Shown here one piece after another: positions 1-10,734 of a stretch of DNA of 64,000 bases. Numbering within the stretch: the stretch's first letter is position 1; each line of letters opens with the position of its first letter. A program made the translations under genes and the position numbers. The notes below the pieces were generated by a model. The model did no database searches, was not told the origin of the DNA, and saw nothing but the letters and a program-made list of their open reading frames with translations. The DNA is from Siphonodentalium dalli (Eukaryota; Mollusca; Scaphopoda; Gadilida; Siphonodentaliidae): NCBI GenBank assembly GCA_032622095.1, contig CP136061.1:39129797-39193796 (forward strand). The letters run 5' to 3'.

Positions 1-1490
1 TATAAAAGTTAAAGGGGCCGAAGGGTTTTAGAGCCAGAAGATTTGAGAAATGAGTTTTACTGCCTAAATTATATGCGTGGAGAACGGTAAATAGATAGAT
101 GCTATGATAGCGTGAGAAGCCAATGTGTGTACCGTGTGAAATTAACATTGGGGCTTTACAGGTATAAATTTTAAAGAGGCCTTATACAAGTATGAATTTT
201 ATTACACGAATACATTATGGATTTTACTAGAATGTTGTAGAAAAATTTCCAGAATATTCCATAAACAAATATTTTACTAGATTGTTCCAGAAAAAAAAAT
301 TCTAGATTGTTCCAGAAGATAAAATTAAGTGGGAAGGAATATTTTTTACTAGATTGTTCCAGAAGATAAAATTGCGTGGGAAGGAAGGAGGAGCGATATA
401 TAATAATTAATAAAAAAGGAGGAGTTTGTAATATTATGGAAGCATAGGAAAGGGGGCGTTGCCATACTATAGGGGCATAGACATACACACACCTATAGGG
501 GTAGGGGTCCCATACATACATGACCCGCAGACGCATACATGCTGCTGCATCTTAGTTTTCTTGTAATGTAATGTGGTTGGGGAAATCATTTAATCTACTA
601 TCGGGAGATTTGTCCTTGTCATTGCGTGAGTGTTGTATTTTCTGATAATATGCATCATAACTGTCGTTATACATACATTTTCTCATATTCACGAGCATGT
701 CCACCACAACCACACCTACATTTAACACGTACTTTGCATGTGTATCATGAACTAAACGCTATTTGTGTGAATGTGCATATTCGCTTTACATGACTCGTCT
801 ACAAACCTCACACAGTGGCACACGCTGCAATGTTAAATTCCACACACAATTGTGGCGCGGTTACTTATATATGAACAACAGAGATACCGTTGTTGTTTTA
901 TCACATACCACACATGGAAATAAACGCTCTTATATGAATTTGATACACCATAGAGTTCAATTACAAAGCACAAACATTGCAACTTTACATTCCGCACACA
1001 ATAGTATATATCTTTATTGCCTCCAGTATTGAAGATTTAACAAAAGACATAGTGTACATGAATGTAACATAAATACAGTTAGCAATCAAGAAGTAATGAA
1101 AAGACAGACAAGAGAACAAACTACCGAGGAAAAGAATATTTTCTAATTGTATGTACATGATCACGAGCTTACATATCACATCAGCAGACAACACACACCC
1201 TCTCGACCACACCCGTACGCATATACAGTCTAACACATTACGCAGACACACACAACCGTACATACATACGTTAGGATGCACTGTCACAACAGCACTCCAT
1301 AAGCAGGTGCATACACTTACAAAAGGAACTCTAGTTGGAGTTGGATTCGCATAGGAGAATCTCTCTCCCCAAAGAGTCAGCAAACGCAATGCCCTTGCTC
1401 GACAATAGCTCCCCTGTAAACGTATGCACCCATTAAGTGGAATAGATTATATGTAGAATGATGATGTGACAGTGCAAACGCTAACACAAG
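1..1490. other. Anonymous AT-rich DNA, no gene seen
   Basis: No coding domain, splice-bounded exon or RNA gene is recognisable here. The only structure is a short cluster of imperfect direct repeats at about 228-390, where the words TTTTACTAGATTGTTCCAGAA and AGATAAAATT..GTGGGAAGGA recur two or three times. The open frames in this stretch have low-complexity composition and no family signature. Confidence 0.6.
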
Positions 1491-1496
1491 AAAACA

Positions 1497-1564
1497 TATA
1501 CACGCACATATACACCCTCACACACACATACATACACACACACACCCTCATATGCACATACATA

Positions 1565-1612
<48 letters not shown>

Positions 1613-1620
1613 ACACACTG
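1497..1620. repeat. CA/TA microsatellite
   Basis: A run of CACATA/CACACA words passes into an almost pure TA tract (about 1567-1612). It directly adjoins the AATAAATAAA-like 3' tail of the LINE that starts at about 1620 on the minus strand. Confidence 0.9.
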
Positions 1621-1745
1621 ATTTATTAATTTATTCATGTTTATTTATTTTGTCGCGTCTTCGGATTCTATGGACATGACAGAAGGTGGTACATTTAAAT
1701 GCGACTTAGGGTGAACACCCGTAACGTTCAAAGATCAAAGGTTGT

Positions 1746-2174
1746 TTAACCCAAACCGTCATGCGTAGTGGCTGAGAGTTTGACATAGCGCCTCCAAATT
1801 AAGTTTGTGTGAAGAACAATGAATCTCGTAAACTCTGAGGTGTTCTCAACTTGCTCAAGAAATGTGAATATATCACGTGGAAGATGTGTGAGATGAAGCA
1901 ATAGGAGGTCGCTGTTGCGGAGACTCGTGGCCCATACGAATAACGGTATGCCGAAACGATCAATCACCTGGTACCACATTTCGTTTCTGTGGGAATGCAT
2001 AAGTGGGCTACTGCATGAGATAAGTACGTGCTCGATAATATCAGAGTGTGACTGACAGCATAATGTACATGTGTTATGTTGTGAGAATGCGCTTCCTGCG
2101 ATGAGCTGACCGACTGTGATAAATGCAATCTTATGCGTAGGGTATTTACGACATGTTCTCCATAAGTGACACAT
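1746..2174 (-). pseudogene. LINE A C-terminal zinc-finger-like segment
   Basis: Minus-strand frame of 142 codons that follows the RT part of LINE A. It has a CxxC...H...C pattern (NTCTLCCQSHSDIIEHVLISCSS begins near residue 34) of the kind found at the end of many CR1/Jockey-type ORF2 proteins. The stretch of about 230 bp between this and the RT frame is frameshifted. It ends just before the A-rich 3' tail of the element. Confidence 0.65.
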
Positions 2175-2402
2175 AGTAGGGTTTGGTTGAATTTCTCGAA
2201 AACGCGCAAATGAAGTGTCACTATTTGTTCTTTCTTTCCATTTCTGTTCGCATTTGTCGTTAATCGCGGTTTTTGTAATGCGCTTCCATTCTGATTTCAG
2301 AGGAAATGAGCAGAAATGAGCATACTGATGGATATGCTCGGATAGGTTGTATTCAACAAGAGTGTTGTTAATGTCGCTGATGAACGAATTTGGGTTTTTC
2401 AG

Positions 2403-3751
2403 TTATCCCGTGAAGTACATGTGAAGTCTTGTGACAAAAATCTCATTGCAAGCTTTGCCAGGAGGCATACGGCATAGGCTTCCAAACAGATTGAGTTTCC
2501 TGGCATCAATCAATGACTTGATATGATGGATGCCAAGCATCCCCAAAACGATATCAGTGCGAGCACGTACATGAAGTCCCTGAATATGCTTGAGGCAGAA
2601 GCGATGAATTTTCTCAAGAGTTGACCAATGGGTTTCTGATAGACCACACAAGAGTTCAGATCCGTATAAACCCTTTGGAATAATTATGGATCTGTAAAGA
2701 GTTTCGCAACTTTGAGGAGTGATTCCACCTGCATACATGCCAGAGTTGCTCAGCATGAAGTAGGTGGATCTTATTGTGTTAACAATACAGTCGATGAACT
2801 CACGAGCGAAGTCGTTTCTATGCAACGTTATGCCAAGATGGGTTATGTGATCAGTTTCGTCAACATACCCGTCACCAAGTTTCCATCTCCTTGGATGCAC
2901 AGGCAGTTTCTTCACATTTTCATTGAATACAATGGTTTTACATTTCTGTGCGTTGTATGTAAACCGCCACAATCGGCTGTACAGCGTGCAAATATCACAA
3001 AGACGTTGTAGGCCCACATTTGTGAGCGAAAAAAGCGTCATATCATCAGCTTGAGTTGGCGACGCGCAGTTTGTGGAGACAATCCGAAGGCCATAGTTCG
3101 ATACCTCGAGTTCAGACAAAAGATCATCTATATACAACATGTATAGAAGGGGGGTAAAATATCACCTTGTCGCGTGCCTTTTAGTATTTTGATTTCCCTT
3201 GACAATGATTTACCATATTTGATGAAGCACGTAAAGCCCGACAACATCTCCCGTAGTATGAACCATATATGTCCACGAAACCCGCGATTGTAAAGTTTGA
3301 ACAATAAGCCGTCTAACCACACAGTATCAAAGGCTTTACGGACGTCTAGGAAACAAGCATAAAGCTTACTATTCTGCTCTGACGTGTAATTTATGCATTC
3401 GCTAACTACATATGATGACATCAAGCAACTTATTTCTTTCTGGAACCCGTTCTGAAGGGGGTGAACTTTAACGAGATATGGTGTATTAATTTCGAAGCGA
3501 TTGAGCAGAACCTTTTCCAGAAGCTTATAGAAAATGGGTAATAGTATAATTGCTCTGTAGCTATCGAACTTGTTCTTTGGTTTGTCTCCACCCTTATACA
3601 AGGATATCATTAATCCTGTCTTTGCCATTTTTGGAACATGTGTTAGTTTCAACATCATAGACAGCATGTATGCAGTGCAGTTAAGCAATATATCGCCAAC
3701 ATATGCCACATGCTCAAAGCATATGCGGTCGGGGCCTGGGGCTTTCCCCAT
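2403..3751 (-). pseudogene. LINE A reverse transcriptase domain
   Basis: RNA-dependent DNA polymerase core in two frames (3128-3751, then 2403-3140). Motifs appear in order: KAPGPDRI, then GLMISLYKGGDKP and the YRAIILLPIFYKLLEKV block, then LDVRKAFDTVW (motif A aspartate), then KGTRQGDILPPF (motif B), then PTQADDMTLF (motif C, with ADD in the usual place) and AQKCKTIVFNE. A frameshift at about 3130-3140, right after motif B, separates the two halves. The catalytic aspartates are present but the frame is not continuous, so this is a decayed copy. Confidence 0.85.
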
Positions 3752-4472
3752 TTTGGCATTATTAATAGCGTTATTGAGCTCTCTGTGTGATATTTCATAG
3801 ATGAGAGTTGGTCTACGTTAGAAGGTGACTTATGTTCAGAAATATCTGCAATTAAACGTTGTATCTTCTCCAGATGTTCTGAATCGAAAGTGGGCGATTG
3901 TAGAGGTGAATATAGTTGTTCATAGTAATCTGCCCATGCAGGGGTAATGTCCGACGTATTCCGGATTATTTTGCCATTTACATTAAATAATTTACTATCC
4001 GGTTTTGATTTCGATCTTTTGTTGTTAAAGAGCTTGAAAAATATACCCAGATCTAACTCAGCTGAATGATCAATTTGTTCATTTTGAGCAGACATGTATT
4101 GCCCATTACATTGGCGAAGTTCGCGTCGAAATTTGCGTTTAGCTTCTTTATAGTTGGCGTAGCTGATATTTACAATACCTCTCGGTCTCCCTTCTTCTAT
4201 CCAGCTATTTCTTGTATTGCGCATTTCGCGGTGGAGTGATTCCAAAGAGTCGTTCCAATACGGTTTGGCGAAGGATTTGGTATGTGCTGCGTTGTAGCTA
4301 TGTTTATCGCACGAACAACAGAATCGTAGTACGAATCGAGATCATCGATGTCAGATATGGAAAAGTTCGGAAGACTGCGCTGCACGGCGGATTGATAAGC
4401 ATTGATTAAGTCTTCTGGGTCAGTGAACTTTTTCCAATTGCATGCTGAAATTTGGTTTTCTGAGCGAACCAT
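3655..4472 (-). pseudogene. LINE A linker between endonuclease and RT
   Basis: Two overlapping minus-strand frames (4197-4472 and 3655-4245) cover the spacer between the endonuclease and RT of LINE A. They are charged and Asn/Ser-rich, with a basic segment (ANYKEAKRKFRRELRQCNGQ) that LINEs commonly show just before the RT. The segment ITPAWADYYEQLYSP resembles the pre-fingers region of many non-LTR RTs. The two frames overlap by about 50 bp, which marks a frameshift. The assignment rests on position and style, not on a catalytic motif. Confidence 0.6.
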
Positions 4473-4523
4473 TTTATTATTATGTGGATAATTTATGACA
4501 TCCAGTGAATCGTCGTCAATGAT

Positions 4524-5240
4524 TTAGATTTTCTGTACGAAGTGCGATTCTTCCTCGGGAATGAGTATGTGGTCTATAATGGTACCTGGTCCACCATCGG
4601 TGGGTACGTATGTCGCAGAAGACCCAATACAAGCGTCAGTATTGTTGACAGACACCAGTGATTTTTGTGAGATAAATTTAGATAAACTTCTATTTCTGGC
4701 ATCGGATCTCTGTACACTGCCGTTAAAGTCACCCATTGCAATGACATGCCCTATTTCTGTGTACATATCGATAAGGTCTTGCACACGATTTATATAGTCT
4801 CTATACATTTTGACTGGGTAATTGCTGGATGGGAGGTACACCTGAAAGATGTACACATACTGAGAATCTGATATCTGTATTTGAATGCCACAAATGCGAT
4901 CGTCGTCGTATTGGATGACTTAAACGGCACTGTCCAAACTAGCATGCCATAAAATGGCAACTCCGCCTTTCGGCCTTCCCGCCCTTCTCATTTGCATCGG
5001 TATTCTTTGTGAATAATCACAAACTACATGGTAGCGATAATTTTGGTGTAATGTGTTGAGAAATTGAGAATTGTGCTCCCAGAGCCAATGCTCACTCACT
5101 CCAATTACGCCAAAAAATTTCCTGTGCGAGAAGGCTCGAGAGGTAGGAACTGCTACCGAAAATACCAGTAGCGTTCCATGTGCAAATATTCAACAACATT
5201 ATGAAAATAAACAATAGGTTGCACATACAGTGGCAAGCAA
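4524..5240 (-). pseudogene. LINE A endonuclease domain (fragmented)
   Basis: This is the apurinic/apyrimidinic-endonuclease-like domain that nicks the target in target-primed reverse transcription. The start motif with TWNATG is readable at about 5.19 kb and VSEHWLW (the usual SETWL position) at about 5.09 kb. The RPKGGVAILWH block lies near 4.96 kb, GDFNGS at about 4.73 kb and TIIDHILIPEE near 4.57 kb. At least two frame changes interrupt it between 5.1 and 4.86 kb, so no active enzyme can be made. Confidence 0.75.
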
Positions 5241-5904
5241 GATTGACCAGCGTGATTACGTAATATGTGTAACATGGTTGAGCGATGCTTTTTGGGAGGA
5301 TTAAAAGTCGAACTGCGAACCGGAGGCCGAGTCCGGTGAAAGGTATAGTTGGGAATTTCAATTTCGTTTATTGTCATTTACATTATTATGTCAATAATGT
5401 TGATTTTTGGTTTGTGACAAGCATGTCAATTACAAATAAAAGAAATAAAAAAGATAATTTGTAAGTCTTATATTTCAACTTTTTTAGATATTTTTCGTTC
5501 TGCAGCCCACTGGGGGTTGTGTCGGAGACGGCCGAGTCGGCCGCCGGTTCGTTAATTAGATGCTGGTTGTTATTGTTATTTTAACGGAATTCTGAGTTGG
5601 AAATTCGCGAAACCAATATATTGTATATTCTTTAATTACAATCATGGGTATATAATATATAATCTTGAGCGCGTTACCATTTCTGACATTGGTTTTCTTG
5701 TGCTTATATAACCATCGATGGTATCGTTGTGTGTTTAATGCACATGTAAACACGCTCGAAACTAGAGCTCAAGGGGGTGGGGGTAAGAGGGTGACTGACC
5801 AGGTGATGCATCTGACTGGGTCACCTAAAATGACACTTAGTCCACCCGACAGCGACAAGTTAGATTGGATGACTGGATGCCGGACTGAAAAGTATTGTAT
5901 ATTT

Positions 5905-6018
5905 ATTGCATTGTTTCGAGGTTGACATGGGGATTTATCAACACGAGGCCGCAGGCCGAGGTGAATATTAACTTTCAATGGTTGATAAATCCGCATGCCA
6001 ACCTCGAAACAATGCAAT
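5905..6018. mobile_element. Short foldback (hairpin) element
   Basis: The left arm 5905-5942 and right arm 5980-6018 are inverted repeats of about 38 bp with only two mismatches; both outer ends read ATTGCATTGTTTCGAGGTTG. The loop contains GAGGCCGCAGGCCGAGG, itself a small palindrome. It is a MITE-like or foldback element; I could not fix a target duplication. Confidence 0.75.
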
Positions 6019-6092
6019 GAGTGTTTTATGATATGATCTACCAATGGCATCAATCCCCATTAGGCCTGAACTACCTTACTGACCCGTGTATA

Positions 6093-6658
6093 TCTCCTAT
6101 ATATTTTGAAGACCTCTGTCTGTCTGTATGTCTGTCTGTATGTATGCATGTCATTTATACAAATCTACGATTCGCGACCGATCGGGACGAAACTTGGTAC
6201 GTGTGTGTAGTTTGACCAGGTGGTCGTCGTTGTCGTATTGGCGAGCCCGTGCGGCGCCCACTTCGCGCATGCGCAGACGAGATCTCGGATACGGGTGGAG
6301 CTATTGACTTGAAATGTGCTATGTGAATGTATCTTGCCCCGGATACGAATTTTATCGGGTCGCCGAGCCCGTGCGACGCCAGCTTCGCGCATGCGCACAC
6401 GAGATCTAGGAAACGGGGGGAGCTATCGACTTGAAATTTGGTATGTGAATGTATCTTGCCCCGGATACGAATTTTATCGGGTCGCCGAGCCCGTGCGATG
6501 CCAGCTTCGCGTATGTGCAGATCAGATATCGGAAACGGGTAGAGCTATCAACTTGAAATTTGGTTTTTGAATAGCACGGACAACGTCGGGCTGGGTAGAG
6601 CTATCGACTTGAAATTTGGTTTTTGAATAGCCCGGACAACGTCGGGCTCATCGGCTAG
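6093..6658 (+). mobile_element. Helitron-like unit A1 (non-autonomous)
   Basis: Starts TCTCCTATATATTTTGAAGA just after an A, followed by a CTGT-rich tract. The interior is a ~125-bp repeat (GCGCATGCGCAGACGAGAT...GGGTGGAGCTATCGACTTG) present about four times. It ends in a GC-rich hairpin (GCCCGGACAACGTCGGGCT), a short spacer and CTAG. TC start, hairpin and CTAG end are the hallmarks of Helitrons. No Rep or helicase frame is present; the open frames inside are products of the repeat. Confidence 0.7.
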
Positions 6659-7043
6659 TCTCATATATATATGTTTGTTTGTCGGTTTGTTTGTCTGTAT
6701 GTTTGTTTGTCTGTCATTTATACAAATCTACGATTCTCAACCGATCGGGACGAAACTTGGTACGTGTGTGTAGTTTGACCAGGCGGTCGACGTTGTCGTA
6801 TTGGCGAGCCCATGTGGCGCCCGCTTCGCGCATGCGCAGACGAGATATCGGAAACGGGTGGGGCTATCGACTTGAAATTTGCTATGTGAATGTATCTTGC
6901 CCCGGATACGAATTTTATCGGGTCGCCGAGCCCGTGCGACGCCAGCTTCGCGCATGCGCAGACCAGATCTCGGAAACGGGTGGAGCTATCGACTTGAAAT
7001 TTGGTTTTTGAATAGCCCGGACAACGTCGGGCTCACCGGCTAG
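6659..7043 (+). mobile_element. Helitron-like unit A2 (non-autonomous)
   Basis: Directly abuts A1: CTAG of A1 is followed without a gap by TCTCATATATATATG and a (TTTG/TCTG)n tract. It carries fewer ~125-bp internal repeats than A1. It ends with the same GCCCGGACAACGTCGGGCTC hairpin region, spacer and CTAG at 7040-7043. Non-coding. Confidence 0.7.
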
Positions 7044-7766
7044 TCTATTATATATTTTGGAAGATCTGTCTGTGTGTGTGTGTCTGTCTGTAATCGATAG
7101 ACTCGAAAACGGCCGAGCCGATTTCGATGAAACTTGGTATGTGGGGGAGTGATATGGGCCTATTAATTTGCCCGTGCGACGTGACCTTGACCTTGAAATC
7201 GGGTAATTTCAAGGTCAAACGCCCGAATATCACGGGATTTCGATGAAACTTGGTATGTGGGGGTACCTTCGGCCGGGGAGTGGCATAAACCTATTAATTT
7301 GCCCGTGCGACGTGACATTGACCTTGAAATCGGGTCATTTCAAGGTCAAACGCCCGAATATCACGGGATTTCGATGAAACTTGGTATGTGGGGGCACTTT
7401 CGTATGGGGAGTCTCCCAAGCATATTCATTTGCCCGTGCGACGTGACATTGACCTTGATATCGGGTCAATTCAAGGTCAAATCGCCAATTTTGATGGGAT
7501 TTCGACGAAATTTTATACACAAGGTTACTTTTGTCCACTGAGTGTTTTGGACGGGTCAAATCGTGACCCGGACCTGACCTTGACCTTCAAAATGATCAAT
7601 TCAAGGTCAAACCAGGTAAAACCGGATGGATTTCGACGGGCACGTTTGTCGGGTACTTTTGTCCGGGCAGTGTTTTGGACTGGTCAAATCGTTACCCCAC
7701 TTGACCTTGACCTTCAACATGGACAATTCAAGGTCAAAGCCCGAACGAAGTCGGTTCACCTTCTGG
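7044..7766 (+). mobile_element. Helitron-like unit B1 (non-autonomous)
   Basis: Starts TCTATTATATATTTTGGAAG, then (TCTG/TGTG)n, then AATCGAT..GACTCGAAAACGGCC. The interior is a ~130-bp repeat built around GATTTCGATGAAACTTGGTA and self-complementary pairs of TGACCTTGA / TCAAGGTCA. The 3' end is a hairpin (GCCCGAACGAAGTCGG) plus CTGG, one change from CTAG and still within the CTRR Helitron rule. Non-coding. Confidence 0.7.
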
Positions 7767-8414
7767 TCTATTATATATTTTGGAAGATCTGTTTGTGTGT
7801 GTGTGTGTGTAATCGATGAACTCGAAAACGGCCGACCCGATTTCGATGAAACTTGGTATGAGGGGTATTTTCGGCCGGGGAGTGATATAGGCCTATTAAT
7901 TTGCCCGTGCGACGTGACCTTGACCTTGAAATCGGGTAAATTCAAGGTCAAACGCCCGGCTATCATGGAATTTCGATAAAACTTGGTATGTGCGGATACC
8001 TTCGGCCGGGGAGTGGCATAAACCTATTAATTTGCCCGTGCGGCGTGACCTTGACCTTGAAATCGGGTCATTTCAAGGTCAATCGCCCGAATATCACGGG
8101 ATTTCGATGAAACTTGGTATGTGGGGGTACTTTCGTATGTGGAGTCTCATAAGCATATTCATTTGCCCGTGCGACGTGACCTTGAAATCGGGTCAATTCA
8201 AGGTCAAATCGTGACCCCGACCTGACCTTGACCTTCAAAATGATCAATTCAATGTCAAATCGGGTAAAACCGGATGGATTTCGACGGGCACGTTTGTCGG
8301 GTACTTTTGTCCGGGCAGTGTTTTGGACTGGTCAAATCGTGACCCCACTTGACCTTGACTTTCAAAATGGACAATTCAAGGTCAAAGCCCGGACGAAGTC
8401 GGGTCACCTTCTAG
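7767..8414 (+). mobile_element. Helitron-like unit B2 (last of first array)
   Basis: Same family as B1: TCTATTATATATTTTGGAAG start, TGTG tract, ~130-bp internal repeats with many TCAAGGTCA words, and terminal hairpin GCCCGGACGAAGTCGGG then CTAG at 8411-8414. The next base is T, so the whole four-unit block sits between A (6092) and T (8415), the Helitron target pair. Confidence 0.7.
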
Positions 8415-9630
8415 TATATATGTATGTACATGGATCAATCGAATGCACAACAATGTGATTCAACAAGTCAACCTACAATTCCTATTAATAACTCCTGATG
8501 TCGCGTGAGCTTGTTATTAATCCATCATTTCTATTTATATGAAAATCCAGTATCGTGATTTGTCAACTCCTTTTCCGTATGATTTATTATGGGACTTTTA
8601 CACGATTTTAATTTAGTATCGGATATTGACTCCCAATGAGTTGAAAGTATGCCGAAATGTTTTGATAAAATCATCATCAGTTGCAGTTTGCTGACTTTCT
8701 GCCATACTAAACGTATGTCACTTTACGTTTGGACTCGTTACCTGCAATACGTTAATGCACTTATGCTAGTTTGAGCCCAGGTTTTACTCGTGATCCTATC
8801 TAAATTACAGATAGAATATAGCTTCTAGTGGGAATAGGATTAAATTGGCCGGACCCGTAAGCTACTCCATAGAATAATGTTATTATACAGCAGGTAAACA
8901 TTACAGGTGGCTTCTATAAAAAGGAAGTAATTGGAATATGCAGTGTAAAAATAAAAAAATAGAATAATCTGGCCCAATGTGTCAATACACGTACAGACAC
9001 AACGATGGACGGAACCTACAGACAAAACCGACAATATAGGGAAGCAGACAATCGCCATTTCGTAGGGGCAACACAATATGCACTATACATAGTCACCCCT
9101 GTTAACTATCGAGATACGACATACGTGATACAGACAACAGATTAGCGCACACGAAGTAGAGAACTAACGTGGCATGATAACGAAAAAAGAATAGACGCAT
9201 ACGAAGGAGTAGATGCAGCTACCTGACCGATTTACCGATTATCGGGAGTAGACGTCATCAAAAGATGACCTTGGAAGCTAATGCAGCGTGCTGACGAGAA
9301 ACGACGACCGTAGACGAATTATGAGATCGAGTTCAGTTGACTGCGTTTGGTACGCCCCATCCGATCAACCATGAAAAATGCCACAGGCACGCCACGTCAG
9401 GAACAATTTGTATTAACAAAATTAGTATGCTCTGGGACCTCCCCCGTTGACACTAGTACCCGCACGACTGACGCAGATATACCAAGAAGAAAGGACGCTA
9501 GCTGCAAGATGGCCGGAAATATGAGGTAAGCAAACCAAGCTTGTATTTCCCAACAACGCATCCATGATGTACCAACGACGAAGCACACCGACGACAGCAG
9601 ACGACAGGCCGATGAACGCAACTAGACATC
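8415..9630. other. Anonymous DNA, no gene seen
   Basis: No recognisable coding domain, RNA gene or repeat in this 1.2 kb. Small open frames on either strand lack family features. Confidence 0.5.
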
Positions 9631-9631
9631 A

Positions 9632-9745
9632 ACCACTCAACATATGAAGGCACGAGCAGCCCCCGATTCACGCAGACGACAGAAAGACTCACCCAACTTA
9701 TGAAGACACGAGAAGACCCCGATTCACGCAGATGACAGGAAGACG
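9632..9745. repeat. Two-copy ~56-bp tandem duplication
   Basis: The block TATGAAGGCACGAGCAG..CCCCGATTCACGCAGACGACAG recurs once directly downstream with a few changes (ATGAAGACACGAGAAGACCC..GATGACAGGAAGAC). Non-coding by appearance. The flanking 9.75-10.11 kb holds nothing I can name. Confidence 0.7.
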
Positions 9746-10115
9746 AACCCAAATAGGCGATGCCATGCCGACGACCCGAAGATATTAAACTGTTTGTAAA
9801 TAAATGATCAAATCATTTTAATGTCTGAACGTTATATGTCCCCAGTCTTGGCACATATATTCATAACTCATTTGATGTAGCATGGCTATATATCAACGAA
9901 TATTTTGCAATGATAACAACGTTTCCACCCAACCAATGTAAAGATCAGTCAAGCGTGGCATAATACAGCACCCCGTAAGCGTCTGTGTTTGGCCAACGAC
10001 CAAACAACTGTGATGTCATCAAGCATGTGTATTTACTAAATCCGACTATAATAAAGACATTGATAACATAATTAATAACATTGAACTTTTACGCTTAAAA
10101 GTAATTTTATCATTA

Positions 10116-10505
10116 GAGACCTTTCGCAAAAAACACTATTACGATTACGGATAGGATATATTGTCCTATTAAGGTTGACACCATCACAATTTGCCTACGA
10201 TGGCTAATTGGTGACGGCATCTGCTCCACTCTATTCAGTTACACATATATTTAATGGAAAAAGTAATGTGTGTCTCTTTCAGATATCATGTTCTTATCCG
10301 TGTGTAATACACCACACGGATAATGTTAGAGCGTCCCCAAGCAGGACAGGTGGCACATCCTTGACACATCTGCACATAATTAAATTGCGTGGGGGTATAT
10401 TACATCTCACATTAGAACCCCCGTGCGTAAAGATCGAATTTTGGCCGTATACTGGCAGGATATTTCCGTATCCGTAATCGTATTCGTGATTTTGCGAAAG
10501 GTCTC
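10116..10505. mobile_element. MITE-like DNA element with TIRs and 5-bp target duplication
   Basis: Ends are inverted repeats of about 40 bp: GAGACCTTTCGCAAAA... on the left and its complement ...TTTTGCGAAAGGTCTC on the right, including the inner GATTACGGATA word. The element is flanked on both sides by CATTA (10111-10115 and 10506-10510), a perfect 5-bp target site duplication. An inner hairpin lies at 10293-10322 (TTATCCGTGTG / CACACGGATAA). No transposase is encoded, so it is non-autonomous. Confidence 0.8.
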
Positions 10506-10519
10506 CATTATCGAAAGCA

Positions 10520-10652
10520 TCTATACAATACGTACAAGACGTGTATACAATACGTACAAAGCGTGTATACAATACGCACAAAGCGTGTATACAATACGTA
10601 CAAAGCGTATACACAATACGTACAAAGCGTGTATACAATACTTACAAAGCGT
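10520..10652. repeat. 22-bp tandem array (six copies)
   Basis: Unit GTATACAATACGTACAAAGC + GT, six near-identical copies in a row. Each contains the palindrome GTATAC. It starts 10 bp after the right target duplication of the adjacent MITE. Confidence 0.9.
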
Positions 10653-10734
10653 GCGACAAGCATAGCACTCAACACTGGTGATTTTTCTGGGAGAATTATT
10701 CACAGTGACCCAATCAACGCCGAAAGCTTGGATG

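Larger units (their letters stand above)
1620..5400 (-). mobile_element. Non-LTR retrotransposon (LINE A), broken, near full ORF2
   Basis: Read on the minus strand, this holds the order expected of an APE-type LINE. The endonuclease start (LNICTWNATGIF, then VSEHWLWEHN, then GGVAILWHAS) lies at about 5.2-4.95 kb. GDFNGS and the IDHIL segment lie at 4.86-4.52 kb. The reverse transcriptase lies at 3.75-2.4 kb, and a C-terminal Cys/His zinc-finger-like segment (CTLCCQSHSDIIEHVLISC) at 2.17-1.75 kb. The 3' tail is rich in AATAAATAAA (1621-1655). The frame is broken several times by stops and frameshifts, so it is a dead copy. The domain order fits the CR1/Jockey-type superfamily; the exact clade was not determined. 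Confidence 0.85.

Noticed and set aside
1151-1389. Overlapping frames on both strands near 1.0-1.4 kb
   Set aside because: Composition is simple CA/TG-rich sequence without domain motifs; openness comes from a lack of T-rich codons.
6155-8458. Numerous open frames on both strands
   Set aside because: All lie in the internal repeats of the Helitron-like units and repeat with them; none has Rep, helicase or other domains.
9347-9529. Small plus-strand frame with GC-richer composition
   Set aside because: Sixty codons, no domain, overlapping frames on the other strand equally open, and no splice signals.
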